The notes below the pieces were generated by a model. The model worked only from the letters and a program-made list of their open reading frames with translations, was not told the origin of the DNA and ran no database searches. Positions 17,701 through 27,272 of a stretch of 64,000 bases of DNA are shown piece by piece. Source of the stretch: Burkholderia aenigmatica (lineage in GTDB: Bacteria > Pseudomonadota > Gammaproteobacteria > Burkholderiales > Burkholderiaceae); assembly GCF_902499175.1 (NCBI RefSeq), contig NZ_CABVQC010000011.1, positions 1-64,000 of the forward strand, read 5' to 3'. Each line of letters starts with the position of its first letter. Positions within the stretch are counted from its first letter, which is position 1. The position numbers and the translations under genes were made by a program.

Positions 17701-18671
17701 ACGATCGCCTTGCCGTGCCCTCCTCCGCCTCCGCTCCCGCCGACGCGCCGCTCGACCGCGCGGGCGTCAACCCGCTGCGCGACGAACTGATCGACGCGGG
17801 CCTGCTGGTCTCGACCGGCATCCAGGGCCTGTTCGGCCGCAGCGAACGGTTCGAGCGCGTCGTCGAAGCGCTCGATGCGTTCGTCACGCGCATCGGTGCC
17901 GACCAGCAGGCGGAAGTGCTGCGCTTCCCGCCGGCGATGAGCCGCACCGAGTTCGAGCGCAGCGAATACATGAAGAGCTTCCCGCAGCTCGCGGGCAGCG
18001 TGCATGCGTTCTGCGGCGACGAGCGCCAGCACCAGCGCGTACTGCAGTGCCTCGATCGCGGCGACGACTGGACGGAAAGCCAGAAACCCACCTACGTCGT
18101 GATGACGCCGGCCGCGTGCTACCCCGTCTATCCGGTCGTCGCGCGCGCGGGCGCGCTGCCGGCGGACGGGCGGATCGTCGACGTCTTCTCGTACTGCTTC
18201 CGCCACGAGCCGTCGCTCGATCCGACCCGGATGCAGCTGTTCCGGATGCGCGAATACGTGCGGATCGGCACGCCCGAGCAGATCGTGTCGTTCCGCGAGA
18301 CGTGGATCGAACGCGGCACGCGGATGATCGAGGCGCTGCGCCTGCCCAACGCGATCGATCTCGCGAACGATCCGTTCTTCGGGCGCGGCGGCAAGATCGT
18401 CGCGAACAGCCAGCGCGAGCAGAACCTGAAGTTCGAGCTGCTGATCCCGATCGAGCACGACGGTCGCCAGACCGCCTGCCTGAGCTTCAACTACCACATG
18501 GATCATTTCGGCCTGCTGTGGGACATCCGCACCGCGACGGGCGACGTTGCGCACACGGGCTGCGTCGGCTTCGGCCTCGAACGGCTCACGCTCGCGCTGT
18601 TCCGCCATCACGGCTTCGACCTCGACGCATGGCCGCGCGAAGTCCGCGACGTGCTGTGGGGCACGCCATGA
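17697..18671 (+). CDS. Amino acid:[carrier-protein] ligase (SerRS-like)
   Basis: A 324-residue homologue of the truncated seryl-tRNA-synthetase-like ligases that activate an amino acid with ATP and load it on the phosphopantetheine of a carrier protein. Class II motif 2 lies around CFRHEPSLDPTR and motif 3 around GCVGFGLERL. Candidate zinc ligands are Cys141, Glu186 and Cys289, with the 45- and 103-residue spacing I recall for the Bradyrhizobium enzymes. No tRNA-binding arm is present, so it is not a tRNA synthetase. GTG start overlaps the dehydrogenase stop. Known members use Gly or Ala; the amino acid here is not known. Confidence 0.9.
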   Translation: MNDRLAVPSSASAPADAPLDRAGVNPLRDELIDAGLLVSTGIQGLFGRSERFERVVEALDAFVTRIGADQQAEVLRFPPAMSRTEFERSEYMKSFPQLAGSVHAFCGDERQHQRVLQCLDRGDDWTESQKPTYVVMTPAACYPVYPVVARAGALPADGRIVDVFSYCFRHEPSLDPTRMQLFRMREYVRIGTPEQIVSFRETWIERGTRMIEALRLPNAIDLANDPFFGRGGKIVANSQREQNLKFELLIPIEHDGRQTACLSFNYHMDHFGLLWDIRTATGDVAHTGCVGFGLERLTLALFRHHGFDLDAWPREVRDVLWGTP

Positions 18672-19726
18672 GATTCGTGTCCCGCGACGGCGAAGACGCG
18701 TCGTTCGAGGATGTGCGCCACCGCGCGCGCCACTACCGGCCGCATCCGCTGCACAGCCAGGAGATGGTCTGGAAACAGACCAACTGCTACGTCGACATGT
18801 GGCTCGAGGTGCTCCGGTGGTGGGGCTTCAATCCGTACGCGGCGCTGCCGTTCACGATTGCGCTCGACTTCGAGGGCGACCAGTTCACGTTCTTCAAGTT
18901 TCCGCACGACGAACTGGAGCGGCTGTACGGCATCGTCGTGCAGGAGCACTCGATCTACGAACCGCTCGACCTGCACATCGAGACGCAGGTCGCGCGCGGC
19001 CACCTGATGATCGTCGAAGTCGACGCGTGGTTCCTGCCCGATACGCGCGGCAGCAGCTACCGCACGCAGCACACGAAGACGACGATCGGCATCGATGCGA
19101 TCGACCGCGCGAAGCGCCAGATCGGCTACTTCCACAACAGCGGCTATTACGTGGCCGAGGATTTCGACTACAACGGGCTCGTCGGCGGCAGTTCGCCGAT
19201 GACGCTGCCGCCGTACGTCGAATGCGCGAAGCGGCGGTTTGCGCCGCTCGACGAGCGCGCGCTGTGCGAAACATCGCTCGCCGCGCTGCAGCGCCACCTG
19301 CGGCGCCTGCCGGTGGTCGACCCGATCGCCGCGTTCCGGCGGCAGTTGCAGACCGACGCGCGGACGCTCGCCGACTCACCGCTCGAGCACTTCCATGCCT
19401 ACTCGTTCAATTCGGTTCGGCAGCTCGGTGCGAATTTCGAACTGTTCGGCCACTACGCGCGCTGGCTGCAAGCCAGCGGCTGCGTCGGGCCGTTCGCCGA
19501 GATCCGCGCCGCGTGCGATCGCATCGCGTCCGAAGCGATGGTGCTGGAATTCCGGCTCGCGCGCGCCTGCGCGCGCGGCAAGGAGGAGCACGGCGACTCG
19601 ACGCTCGAAGCGATCGAGGCCGCGTATGCGGATGTGGTCGCCTGCGCGCGGCAGATCGGCTTGCCGCTGCGGCACCTGACGCCCGTACATAGCGACACTG
19701 CGGCACCCGTGCCGGTCATGCGGTGA
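18668..19726 (+). CDS. DUF1839 family protein
   Basis: A 352-residue cytoplasmic protein of the DUF1839 family. Near the N-terminus it has NCYVDMWLEVLRWWGFNP, then DFEGDQFTFFKFP. A repeated cysteine-protease or transglutaminase-like flavour (NCYVD, and later HNSGYY) is suggestive only. ATG overlaps the ligase stop (ATGA) and the GH2 GTG overlaps its own stop. Strict coupling to the aminoacyl-carrier-protein ligase suggests it uses the loaded amino acid, for example as a transferase. The function is unknown. Confidence 0.85.
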   Translation: MRFVSRDGEDASFEDVRHRARHYRPHPLHSQEMVWKQTNCYVDMWLEVLRWWGFNPYAALPFTIALDFEGDQFTFFKFPHDELERLYGIVVQEHSIYEPLDLHIETQVARGHLMIVEVDAWFLPDTRGSSYRTQHTKTTIGIDAIDRAKRQIGYFHNSGYYVAEDFDYNGLVGGSSPMTLPPYVECAKRRFAPLDERALCETSLAALQRHLRRLPVVDPIAAFRRQLQTDARTLADSPLEHFHAYSFNSVRQLGANFELFGHYARWLQASGCVGPFAEIRAACDRIASEAMVLEFRLARACARGKEEHGDSTLEAIEAAYADVVACARQIGLPLRHLTPVHSDTAAPVPVMR

Positions 19727-22209
19727 CGCGCACGCGTGCCCTGCCCGCGTGGTCGATGCTGGCGACGGCCGCGGGCGCCGCACGGGAACCGCGCGACCTC
19801 CCGACCGCCGGCGCCGACTGGATCCCGGCGACCGTGCCCGGCACGGTCGCGCAGTCGCTCGCGCTCGCCGGCCGGCTCGACGAGGCCGAATCGCTCGACG
19901 AGCGCGACCACTGGTACCGGATCGAACTGCGCGGACACGGGCCGCGCGTGCTGCGCTTTCACGGCCTTGCGACGCTCGCGCAAGCGTGGCTCGACGACAC
20001 CCCGATCCTCCGCTCCGACAGCATGTTCGTCGCGCACGACGTATCCGTGTCGCTCGATGGCACGCACCGGCTGACCCTCTGTTTCCGCGCGCTCGCGCCG
20101 CACCTGCACGATACGCGCGCGCCGCGCCGCGCGCGCTGGCGCACGCGGCTCGCGGAGCCGGCGGCACTGCGCACGATCCGCACGTCGCTGTTCGGGCACA
20201 TGCCCGGCTGGTTTCCGCCGCATGTGCCGACCGGCCCGTGGCGGCCCGTGGACGTGCTCGATCCGGCCGACGGCCCCGTTCTCGTCGAATGCGACCTGCA
20301 TGCGCGCATCGAAGGCGACACGGGCTGGCTCGACGCGGAACTGACGTTCGCCGCACCGCTGCCCGACGCGCTCGCGGCACGGCTGTCGTGCGGCAAGCAC
20401 CACGCCACGCTCGAACGGGCCGGACCCGACCGTCTGCGCGCAAGCGTCGCGGTGCCCGGCGTGCGCCTCTGGTGGCCGCATACGCACGGCGAGCCGGTGC
20501 TGTACGACATTGCACTGCATATCGGTGACGAGCGGCGGCCGCTCGGCGCAACGGGTTTCCGCACGATCGAGGTCGACGCCAGCGCGGACGGCAAGGGTTT
20601 CGGGCTGCGCATCAACGGCGTGCCCGTGTTCGCGCGCGGCGCGTGCTGGAGCAGCGCCGCGCCGCTCGCGCTGCACGCGGACGACGCCACCTACGCCCGC
20701 CTGCTCGGGCTCGCGCGCGAAGCCGGCTTCAACATGATCCGCGTCGGCGGCACGATGGCCTACGAGGCCGATGCCTTTCACGCCTGGTGCGACCGGCTCG
20801 GGCTGCTGGTCTGGCAGGATTTCATGTTCGCGAACTTCGACTATGCGCTCGACGATCCCGCGTTCGCGGACAACGTCGATCGCGAGGCGCGGCAGTTCCT
20901 CTCGCGTCACGGCGCATCGCCGTCGCTTGCCGTACTGTGCGGCGGCAGCGAGATCGCGCAACAGGCCGCGATGTCCGGGCTCGGACCGAAGCAGCGCTTC
21001 CTCGAGTTGACCGCCGACCGGCTGGCCGGCCTTGCGGCCGCATGCCGGCCCGACGTCCCGTACGTGCCCGATTCGCCCGACGGCGGCGTGCTGCCGTTCG
21101 CGCCGCGCGAACGCGTGTCGCACTACTACGGCGTCGGTGCGTACCTGCGCCCGCTCGACGACGCGCGCCGCGCGGACGTGCGCTTCGCGAGCGAATGCCT
21201 CGCGTTCTCGAACCTGCCGTGCGATGCGACGCTCGCCGAGCTCGGCTGGCCCGGCGTGCACGAGCCGCGCTGGAAGGCCGCCGTGCCGCGCGACCCCGGC
21301 ACGTCGTGGGATTTCGAGGACGTTCGCGACCACTATCTGCAGACCCTCTACCACGTCGCACCCGACCGGCTGCGGCGCGAGGATCCGGCGCGCTACTTCG
21401 AGCTGTCGCGCGCGGTGATCGCAGACCTGATGCGCGACACGTTTTCCGAATGGCGTCGCACCGGCTCGCGCTGCGCCGGCGCGCTCGTCTGGCAATTCCT
21501 GGACGTGATGCCGGGTGCCGGCTGGGGCGTGATCGACGCCGCGCACCGGCCGAAATCGGCGTGGCATGCGTTGCGCCAGGTCCTGCAACCCGTGCAGGTG
21601 CTGCTCGTCGACGAAGGCTTGAACGGGCTCGACGTGCATGTCGTCAACGAGCGCCCCGCGCCGCTGTCGGCAACGCTCGAGCTGGTCGCGCTGCGCGACG
21701 GCCGCACGCCGGTCGCGCGGACCGGCTGCCCGGTACGGATCGCGGCGCACGACACGGTGCGAATCGGCTCGGCCGAGTTGCTCGGCCGCTTCTTCGACTG
21801 GACCTATGCGTACCGCTTCGGGCCCTGCGAACACGACACCGTCGTCGCAACGCTACGCGCCGCCGACGACGGCATGCTGCTGTCTCAGGCGTTCCATTTC
21901 CCGTCCCGCACGCACCCTGCCGTGCTGGTTCGCCGCGAACTCGGGCTGGAGGCGTGCGTGTCGCGCACCGGCGACACGTGGCACGTCGACATCGACACAC
22001 GGCACGTTGCACGCCATGTGCAGATCGATGCGCCGGGCTTCATGCCGCGCGACGACTGGTTCCATCTCGCGCCCGGCACGCCGGCGCGTGTCGTGCTCGT
22101 TCCGCTCGAAATGGGCGGGAAGAACGGGGCCGCGGCCGATGGGCCGCCAGTGGTGGAAATCCGGGCCGTGAACGCCGCACGCGCGGTGCGCGCCACGCAG
22201 GCCGGTTGA
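19723..22209 (+). CDS. Glycoside hydrolase family 2 (beta-mannosidase-like)
   Basis: An 828-residue GH2 enzyme: jelly-roll sugar-binding domain (1-180), immunoglobulin-like domain, TIM barrel (about 290-560) and a C-terminal beta domain. The acid/base is Glu410 in a GGSEI segment, where most relatives have an Asn before the Glu. The nucleophile is Glu491 in FASECLAFS, corresponding to the SEFG motif of beta-mannosidases. There is no signal peptide, so it should act in the cytoplasm on a mannoside or lipid-linked intermediate. It is the last gene of the carrier-protein operon, GTG start overlapping the DUF1839 stop. Confidence 0.87.
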   Translation: MTRTRALPAWSMLATAAGAAREPRDLPTAGADWIPATVPGTVAQSLALAGRLDEAESLDERDHWYRIELRGHGPRVLRFHGLATLAQAWLDDTPILRSDSMFVAHDVSVSLDGTHRLTLCFRALAPHLHDTRAPRRARWRTRLAEPAALRTIRTSLFGHMPGWFPPHVPTGPWRPVDVLDPADGPVLVECDLHARIEGDTGWLDAELTFAAPLPDALAARLSCGKHHATLERAGPDRLRASVAVPGVRLWWPHTHGEPVLYDIALHIGDERRPLGATGFRTIEVDASADGKGFGLRINGVPVFARGACWSSAAPLALHADDATYARLLGLAREAGFNMIRVGGTMAYEADAFHAWCDRLGLLVWQDFMFANFDYALDDPAFADNVDREARQFLSRHGASPSLAVLCGGSEIAQQAAMSGLGPKQRFLELTADRLAGLAAACRPDVPYVPDSPDGGVLPFAPRERVSHYYGVGAYLRPLDDARRADVRFASECLAFSNLPCDATLAELGWPGVHEPRWKAAVPRDPGTSWDFEDVRDHYLQTLYHVAPDRLRREDPARYFELSRAVIADLMRDTFSEWRRTGSRCAGALVWQFLDVMPGAGWGVIDAAHRPKSAWHALRQVLQPVQVLLVDEGLNGLDVHVVNERPAPLSATLELVALRDGRTPVARTGCPVRIAAHDTVRIGSAELLGRFFDWTYAYRFGPCEHDTVVATLRAADDGMLLSQAFHFPSRTHPAVLVRRELGLEACVSRTGDTWHVDIDTRHVARHVQIDAPGFMPRDDWFHLAPGTPARVVLVPLEMGGKNGAAADGPPVVEIRAVNAARAVRATQAG

Positions 22210-22214
22210 CGCGA

Positions 22215-22242
22215 CGCTCGCGGCTGCCGAAAGCCGCGAGCG
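22215..22242. terminator. Bidirectional hairpin between convergent genes
   Basis: An 11-base-pair stem (CGCTCGCGGCT / AGCCGCGAGCG) with a six-base GCCGAA loop lies between the GH2 stop and the convergent sigma-54 regulator stop. There is no T run, so it may act with Rho or simply protect 3' ends. Confidence 0.6.
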
Positions 22243-22255
22243 CCCCGGTCGAATC

Positions 22256-23647
22256 TCAGTCGGACGAGCCCGTCCCGCGCGGCCGCTCGATTCCGTAAGC
22301 CTCCATCCAGCGATACAGCGTCGCACGCGACACGCCGAGCTCGCGGGCCGAAGCCGCGACGCGCCCGCGCGTGCGCAGCAGTGCGGTTTCGATCGCCTCG
22401 CGCTCGATCGACTTGCGGATGTCGGCCACCGACGGTGACGCGGCATCGAGACAGTATTCGAGTTCGAGATCCTGCGCGGTAATCAGGCGCCCTTCCGTCA
22501 TCACGACCGCGCGGCGCACGCGGTTGATCAGCTCGCGAACATTGCCGGGCCAGTCGTGCTTGTAGAGCGCCGTGATCGCATCCGTCGAGAAGCCGCGCAC
22601 GCGATGGCGCGCATCGCCGCGAAAGCGCTCGAGCATGTGATGCGCGAGCAGTTCGATGTCCTTGCCACGCGCGCGCAGCGGCGGCTGGTCGATACGCATC
22701 ACGCACAGACGATGGAACAGGTCCGGCCGAAAGCGTCCTTCCTCCATTGCACCGCGCAGGTCGACGTGCGTCGCCGATACGATCCGGACATCGACCGGCA
22801 CCGGATCGCTGCCGCCCAGGCGATGGATCGCGCGCTCCTGCAGAAAACGCAGCAGGCTCGCCTGGCTCTCGTGCGGCAGGTCGCCAATCTCGTCGAGCAG
22901 CAGCGTGCCGCCGTTTGCCGCTTCGACATAGCCGATCTTGCGCGCGTTCGCGCCGGTAAACGCGCCGCGCTCATAGCCGAACAGTTCGGACTGCAGCAGA
23001 TGCGGCGGAATGGCCCCGCAGTTGACCGCAACGAACGGGCCGTTGCGGCGCTCCGAATGGCGATGGATCGCGACGGCCGTCAACTCCTTGCCGGTGCCCG
23101 TTTCGCCGAACACGAACACCGGTGCATCCGTGCGTGCGAAGCGACGCACCGTGTCGAACAGCCGCAGCATCGCGCTGCAGGTGCCGACGATACCTTTCTC
23201 CTCCGATTCGAGACGTTCCCGGTCGCGCGCGAACAGGCACTCCATCCCGTATGCATGGCCGACCGTATCGGCGATCCGCTGGTGCGATGCGGGCAACGTG
23301 ACGTAATCGAAGCAATAGTCGCGCAACAGCGCGCGCACGTTCGGCGAAGCGGTCTGACCGGCGTCGACGAGTGCGACCCAGACGACGTCGCGCATCGACG
23401 CGCAGGTCGACGCGATGCTGCCGATCGCGTCGGCATGGCCGCCGCTGAGGTCGAGGATGCCGCAGGTGATTTCGCCGGACGTTTCGCGCAGGTCGCTCGC
23501 CTGCGCGACGATCGACACTTTCCAGTCGCGTCGCGCCAGTTCCTTTCGCAGCATGACGGACGGCGACTGCGTCCAGTAAATCAGCGGACGCTGCCCGTTA
23601 CCACTCCCCGCGCCGGCGCTCTTATCGCGCGTTATTGGCATATTCAT
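22256..23647 (-). CDS. Sigma-54-dependent Fis-family activator (VpsR/BerB-like)
   Basis: A 463-residue enhancer-binding protein. A divergent receiver-like N-terminus (1-130) comes first. The AAA+ domain follows with Walker A GETGTGKE near residue 180, the sigma-54-contacting GAFTGA motif, Walker B LLLDEIGD and the arginine-finger region. A C-terminal Fis-type helix-turn-helix ends it (RVAASARELGVSRATLYRWM). EPS loci in Vibrio (VpsR) and B. cenocepacia (BerB) use such activators with c-di-GMP; orthology is inferred. Start at 23647, where the ribosome site is poor. Likely targets are the EPS operons and the carrier-protein operon. Confidence 0.9.
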   Translation of the reverse strand: MNMPITRDKSAGAGSGNGQRPLIYWTQSPSVMLRKELARRDWKVSIVAQASDLRETSGEITCGILDLSGGHADAIGSIASTCASMRDVVWVALVDAGQTASPNVRALLRDYCFDYVTLPASHQRIADTVGHAYGMECLFARDRERLESEEKGIVGTCSAMLRLFDTVRRFARTDAPVFVFGETGTGKELTAVAIHRHSERRNGPFVAVNCGAIPPHLLQSELFGYERGAFTGANARKIGYVEAANGGTLLLDEIGDLPHESQASLLRFLQERAIHRLGGSDPVPVDVRIVSATHVDLRGAMEEGRFRPDLFHRLCVMRIDQPPLRARGKDIELLAHHMLERFRGDARHRVRGFSTDAITALYKHDWPGNVRELINRVRRAVVMTEGRLITAQDLELEYCLDAASPSVADIRKSIEREAIETALLRTRGRVAASARELGVSRATLYRWMEAYGIERPRGTGSSD

Positions 23648-25101
23648 AGCGAACCATCACTTTCTCCACTCCGCGAACCGTTCGCGTGCGCTGCGGCCGG
23701 CGGCGCATGGCCGCCTTTCCGCGCTGCGTTTCCGCAGCTTTGGCGAAGATCGAAACTGCACACGGCGAGAGCCCCCGGAGGTCGAGCCGGATGTCATCCG
23801 GCCTCGTTGTCATCGAACTCGAAGGGAACGCGCGGCTGCGGGAGCCACGACGTCCCCGCTTTGAGGCGACCCGCCATCCAGGCGGAGCGCGTCGGCAGAC
23901 GGGAATGCCGTCGGCATGTGCGTCACGTCGTACACGACAGGTGCGCCCGATGCTGAACCGAATGGCCGCCAACCCGCTGCCGGAATGACCGCCGCATCCC
24001 ATCCGCTTCTGAATTTACACCCCGTTTGGAGATGGTCTTGTTACCAAAAGATAAACCTGAATCAACCGGTTACGCGACTGGTCGCCCCGCACTACACGCG
24101 TTTGACCACTGAGATTTGATTATCTATGAGCATTCCAGTCAATCAGTGGCAAATACTACTTTTCCGCAAAATGGGGGGTGGCCGATTGCCCGTGATTTCC
24201 ATCGAAATCCCCAGGAAAGGCCGGCACCGCGCTCCACTCACCGCATAATCGCGCGCGCCGCCGGACGGCCGCATCGTATCGCGATGGCGCACGGCTCGCT
24301 CATCCCCCGGTCGACCGTTACACGCCGTAATCAACCGCCCCCCATCGCGCATCGAATTTCGCGGCGCCGACGCGCGGAGAAGCGCATGTCGCTCGCGCCG
24401 GTCGTCCTCCGGCGCATCGTCGCGGCCACGCGTGAGACCGGTTGTGCCGGCACCGATCTCCCGCAGTGCAGCATGACGGTTCGACGCGCCACGCATAGGC
24501 CCACCGCGACTGTGCGTTGCACTCCGTCGGCGCGAATGCGGCCAGCACCTGGTCGCAATTGGCCAGGCCGCACCGCGCGACTGCCAGCAGCACCCACAGC
24601 AGATCGGTGCGGTGGCGCATGCGGTCAGACAACGGCATGCGGATGAAGGACGTGTACGCCGCACGGGCACGCACGATCCTGAAGAAATTCGACTAGGCGG
24701 CACAGGGTCGGCCTGCGCGAGGCTGCCGACCGCGTGCGTGAGTATGTGCCCGGTACCGCCACGCACGACCGGCCCGTCGTGATCGCTCGCAATCTTCAAG
24801 TCCTGCCCCCGGTTCTTTATTGACATGCGATGTTGACTGGCCACGCATCGAGGCGGGCCACCAGGATCGAGGCCATTATGGAAAGGCACCGGCTGCCGCG
24901 GTGTGTGCTACCGCACTTAGCGACGCTCGCGCGGCAAGCCGCGGCTGCGCGTGCCGCGCCTGCCGTGCGAATCCGGATCGTGAGTACGCTTTCGAACAGA
25001 CCGACGCACGGCGCACCCGGATGATGAGGATCGCCGCGCCGCACGGAACGATCGCGTCCGTGCGGCGCGACGTGCCGAAGGCATCACGCGAGGACAGCAT
25101 C
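23648..25101. other. 1.45-kb stretch without a supportable gene
   Basis: A long gap, unusual here, between the sigma-54 activator and the GNAT/ManC pair. A 248-codon minus-strand ORF (24143-24889) has no ribosome site and an Arg/Cys-rich product. Around 24490-24700 both a minus-strand frame (from GTG 24674) and a plus-strand frame ending at the TAG near 24695 show high GC in third positions, which suggests the decayed remains of a gene. The part at 24000-24180 is AT-richer and may hold promoters. Confidence 0.4.
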
Positions 25102-25686
25102 ATGGAATGGCATTGTTGTGAATTCGAACATCTGGGCGCCGTCGATCTCTATGCAATCCTGCGCGCGCGCAACGCCGTGCTGGTGGTCGAGGACGCGCAC
25201 ACGCATCTCGACATCGACGGCAAGGACGCGGGCGCGCTGCATGTCTATGCGAGCGTGCGCGACGGCGACACGATGGAAGTCGCGGCCTACGCACGCATCC
25301 TGCCCGGCGACGACATCGATCCGGACGTCGTGATCGACAAGGTACTGACGAGCGAGAGCCGTCGCGACGACGATACGCTCGAGCGGCTGATCGAGCGTGC
25401 CCTCACCGCCGCGCAGGCTGCGTGGCCCGACACCGCGGTGCGCACGCACGTGCCGGCGCCGCGCCAGGCGTTCTACAAACGTTTCGGATTCCGCAAGGCC
25501 TACGGCCCGTATCTCGAACAGGGCACGCCATTCATCGGCCTGGTCCGGCCGGCCTACCGCGCCGCAGGCGCGCTGCGCAACCTGCTCACCCGGACCGTTT
25601 CGGCGCACCGGTCGCGCAACGACGATGCGCGAACCGACAGCCATGCACACGCCCGGCTGCCCGCCGACACTGGAGCCAATCGATGA
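25102..25686 (+). CDS. GNAT acetyltransferase, ElaA-like
   Basis: A 194-residue GNAT-fold protein most like ElaA: LYAILRARNAVLVVEDAHTHLDIDGKD near residue 15, AYARILPGDD near 65 and a C-terminal YKRFGFRKAYGPYLEQGTPFIGLVR that fits the family end. Beyond residue 165 lies a basic tail not found in ElaA. GAGGACAGCATC precedes the ATG. Its stop overlaps the manC ATG. It may acetylate an EPS sugar or a small molecule; ElaA itself has no firm function. Confidence 0.85.
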   Translation: MEWHCCEFEHLGAVDLYAILRARNAVLVVEDAHTHLDIDGKDAGALHVYASVRDGDTMEVAAYARILPGDDIDPDVVIDKVLTSESRRDDDTLERLIERALTAAQAAWPDTAVRTHVPAPRQAFYKRFGFRKAYGPYLEQGTPFIGLVRPAYRAAGALRNLLTRTVSAHRSRNDDARTDSHAHARLPADTGANR

Positions 25687-27248
25687 CCCGCACCCTTCGC
25701 CCGGTTCCCGAACCCGACCTGCCGCACATCCTGCCCGTGATTCTCGCAGGCGGCTCGGGCACGCGACTGTGGCCGCTGTCGCGCGAGCAGTATCCGAAGC
25801 AGTTGATCGAGCTGGTCTCGAACGAATCGCCGTTGTCGACGACGGCGCGCCGCCTGAACGGCATCGCGAATGCGTCGCTCGGCGACACGCTGCTGCTGGT
25901 CTGCGGCGAACAGCATCGTGTCATGAGTGCCGCACAGGTGCTCGGCCGCGCGGCGCCCGCCCGCATCCTGCTCGAACCGGCCGCACGCAACACCGCGCCC
26001 GCGCTCACGCTGGCGGCACTCGACGCGAGCCAGCTCGCGGACGATCCCGTGCTCGCGGTCATGCCGGCCGACCACGTGATCGCCGACGTCGGCGCATTCC
26101 AGGACGCGATCGCACGCGCGGCGCGCTACGCGCAGGAAGGCGCAATCGTCACGCTGGGCGTGCTGCCGCGGCGCGCGGAAACCGGCTACGGCTACATCCA
26201 GGTCGGCGAGCCGCGCGCGGGCCGCCACGGCGGCCAGGGTGGCTACGCGATCGGGCGCTTCGTCGAAAAGCCCGACGCGGCGCTGGCCGAGCGCTACCTG
26301 CAATCGGGCGACTACTGGTGGAACAGCGGGATTTACGTCACGCGTGCGTCGGTCTGGCTGCGGGCGATCGGCACGCTCGCGCCCGACATCCATGCGGCCT
26401 GCGAAGCCGCATGGCGTGCGGGCATCGCCGAGGATCCGTTCTTCAGGATCGACGCGGCGGCCTTCGACGCGTGTCCGTCGGACTCGATCGACTATGCGGT
26501 CATGGAACGGCTCGCGGAACACCGCGAACTCGGCATCGAAGGCATCGTGGTGCCGCTCGCGGCCGGCTGGTCGGATGTCGGCACCTGGGATGCGATCTGG
26601 GAGATCATGCCGAAGGACGATCACGGCAACGTCGCGCGCGGGCCGATCGTGTTCGAGGACACGCAGGACAGCCTCGTGCGCTCGGAGGGCCGCCTGATCG
26701 CGTGCGTCGGCATGAAGGACGTCGTCGTGATCGAGACGCCCGATGCCGTGCTGGTCGCGAACAAGCACGACGTGCAGCGCGTGAAGAACATCGTCGCGCG
26801 GCTGAAGACCGAACGGCGCCCGCAGGCGAGCGAGCACCGCAAGGTGCAGCGACCGTGGGGACACTACGATTCGATCGATCTCGGCGAACGCTTCCAGGTA
26901 AAGCGGATCGTCGTCGAGCCCGGCAAGCGGCTGTCGCTGCAGTTGCACCATCACCGCACGGAGCACTGGATCGTCGTGCGCGGCACCGCGAAGGTGACGC
27001 GTGGCGATGAGACGTTCCTGCTCTGCGAGAACGAGTCGACGTACATCGCGGCCGGCGAACTGCATCGCCTCGAAAATCCCGGCCGGATTCCGCTCGAAAT
27101 CATCGAGGTGCAATCGGGCGACTATCTCGGCGACGACGATATCGTCCGGTTCGACGATCAGGTTGGCCGGCCGACCTGCGGACCGCAGGAACCGGATGCG
27201 TCAAAGCCGGCCGCGCGTGCCCTGCCGACGGCGAACGATGCGCGATGA
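25683..27248 (+). CDS. manC: Mannose-1-phosphate guanylyltransferase / mannose-6-phosphate isomerase
   Basis: A 521-residue type II bifunctional enzyme supplying GDP-mannose. The N-terminal nucleotidyltransferase domain starts with ILAGGSGTRLWPLSRE and contains FVEKPD. The C-terminal cupin isomerase domain (about 375-490) has RPWGHYDS, KPGKRLSLQ-like VVEPGKRLSLQLHHH and a metal-binding His cluster. GGAG precedes the ATG, which overlaps the GNAT stop. It is convergent with the EPS operon. Phosphomannomutase, needed between its two reactions, is not in the window. Confidence 0.95.
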   Translation: MTRTLRPVPEPDLPHILPVILAGGSGTRLWPLSREQYPKQLIELVSNESPLSTTARRLNGIANASLGDTLLLVCGEQHRVMSAAQVLGRAAPARILLEPAARNTAPALTLAALDASQLADDPVLAVMPADHVIADVGAFQDAIARAARYAQEGAIVTLGVLPRRAETGYGYIQVGEPRAGRHGGQGGYAIGRFVEKPDAALAERYLQSGDYWWNSGIYVTRASVWLRAIGTLAPDIHAACEAAWRAGIAEDPFFRIDAAAFDACPSDSIDYAVMERLAEHRELGIEGIVVPLAAGWSDVGTWDAIWEIMPKDDHGNVARGPIVFEDTQDSLVRSEGRLIACVGMKDVVVIETPDAVLVANKHDVQRVKNIVARLKTERRPQASEHRKVQRPWGHYDSIDLGERFQVKRIVVEPGKRLSLQLHHHRTEHWIVVRGTAKVTRGDETFLLCENESTYIAAGELHRLENPGRIPLEIIEVQSGDYLGDDDIVRFDDQVGRPTCGPQEPDASKPAARALPTANDAR

Positions 27249-27272
27249 TCGCGCCGCTGTCGCCCGCGCGCG

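Noticed and set aside
17697..18671. Seryl-tRNA synthetase
   Set aside because: It has the class II core but no tRNA-binding arm, is much too short, and sits next to a carrier protein with candidate zinc ligands of the carrier-protein ligases.
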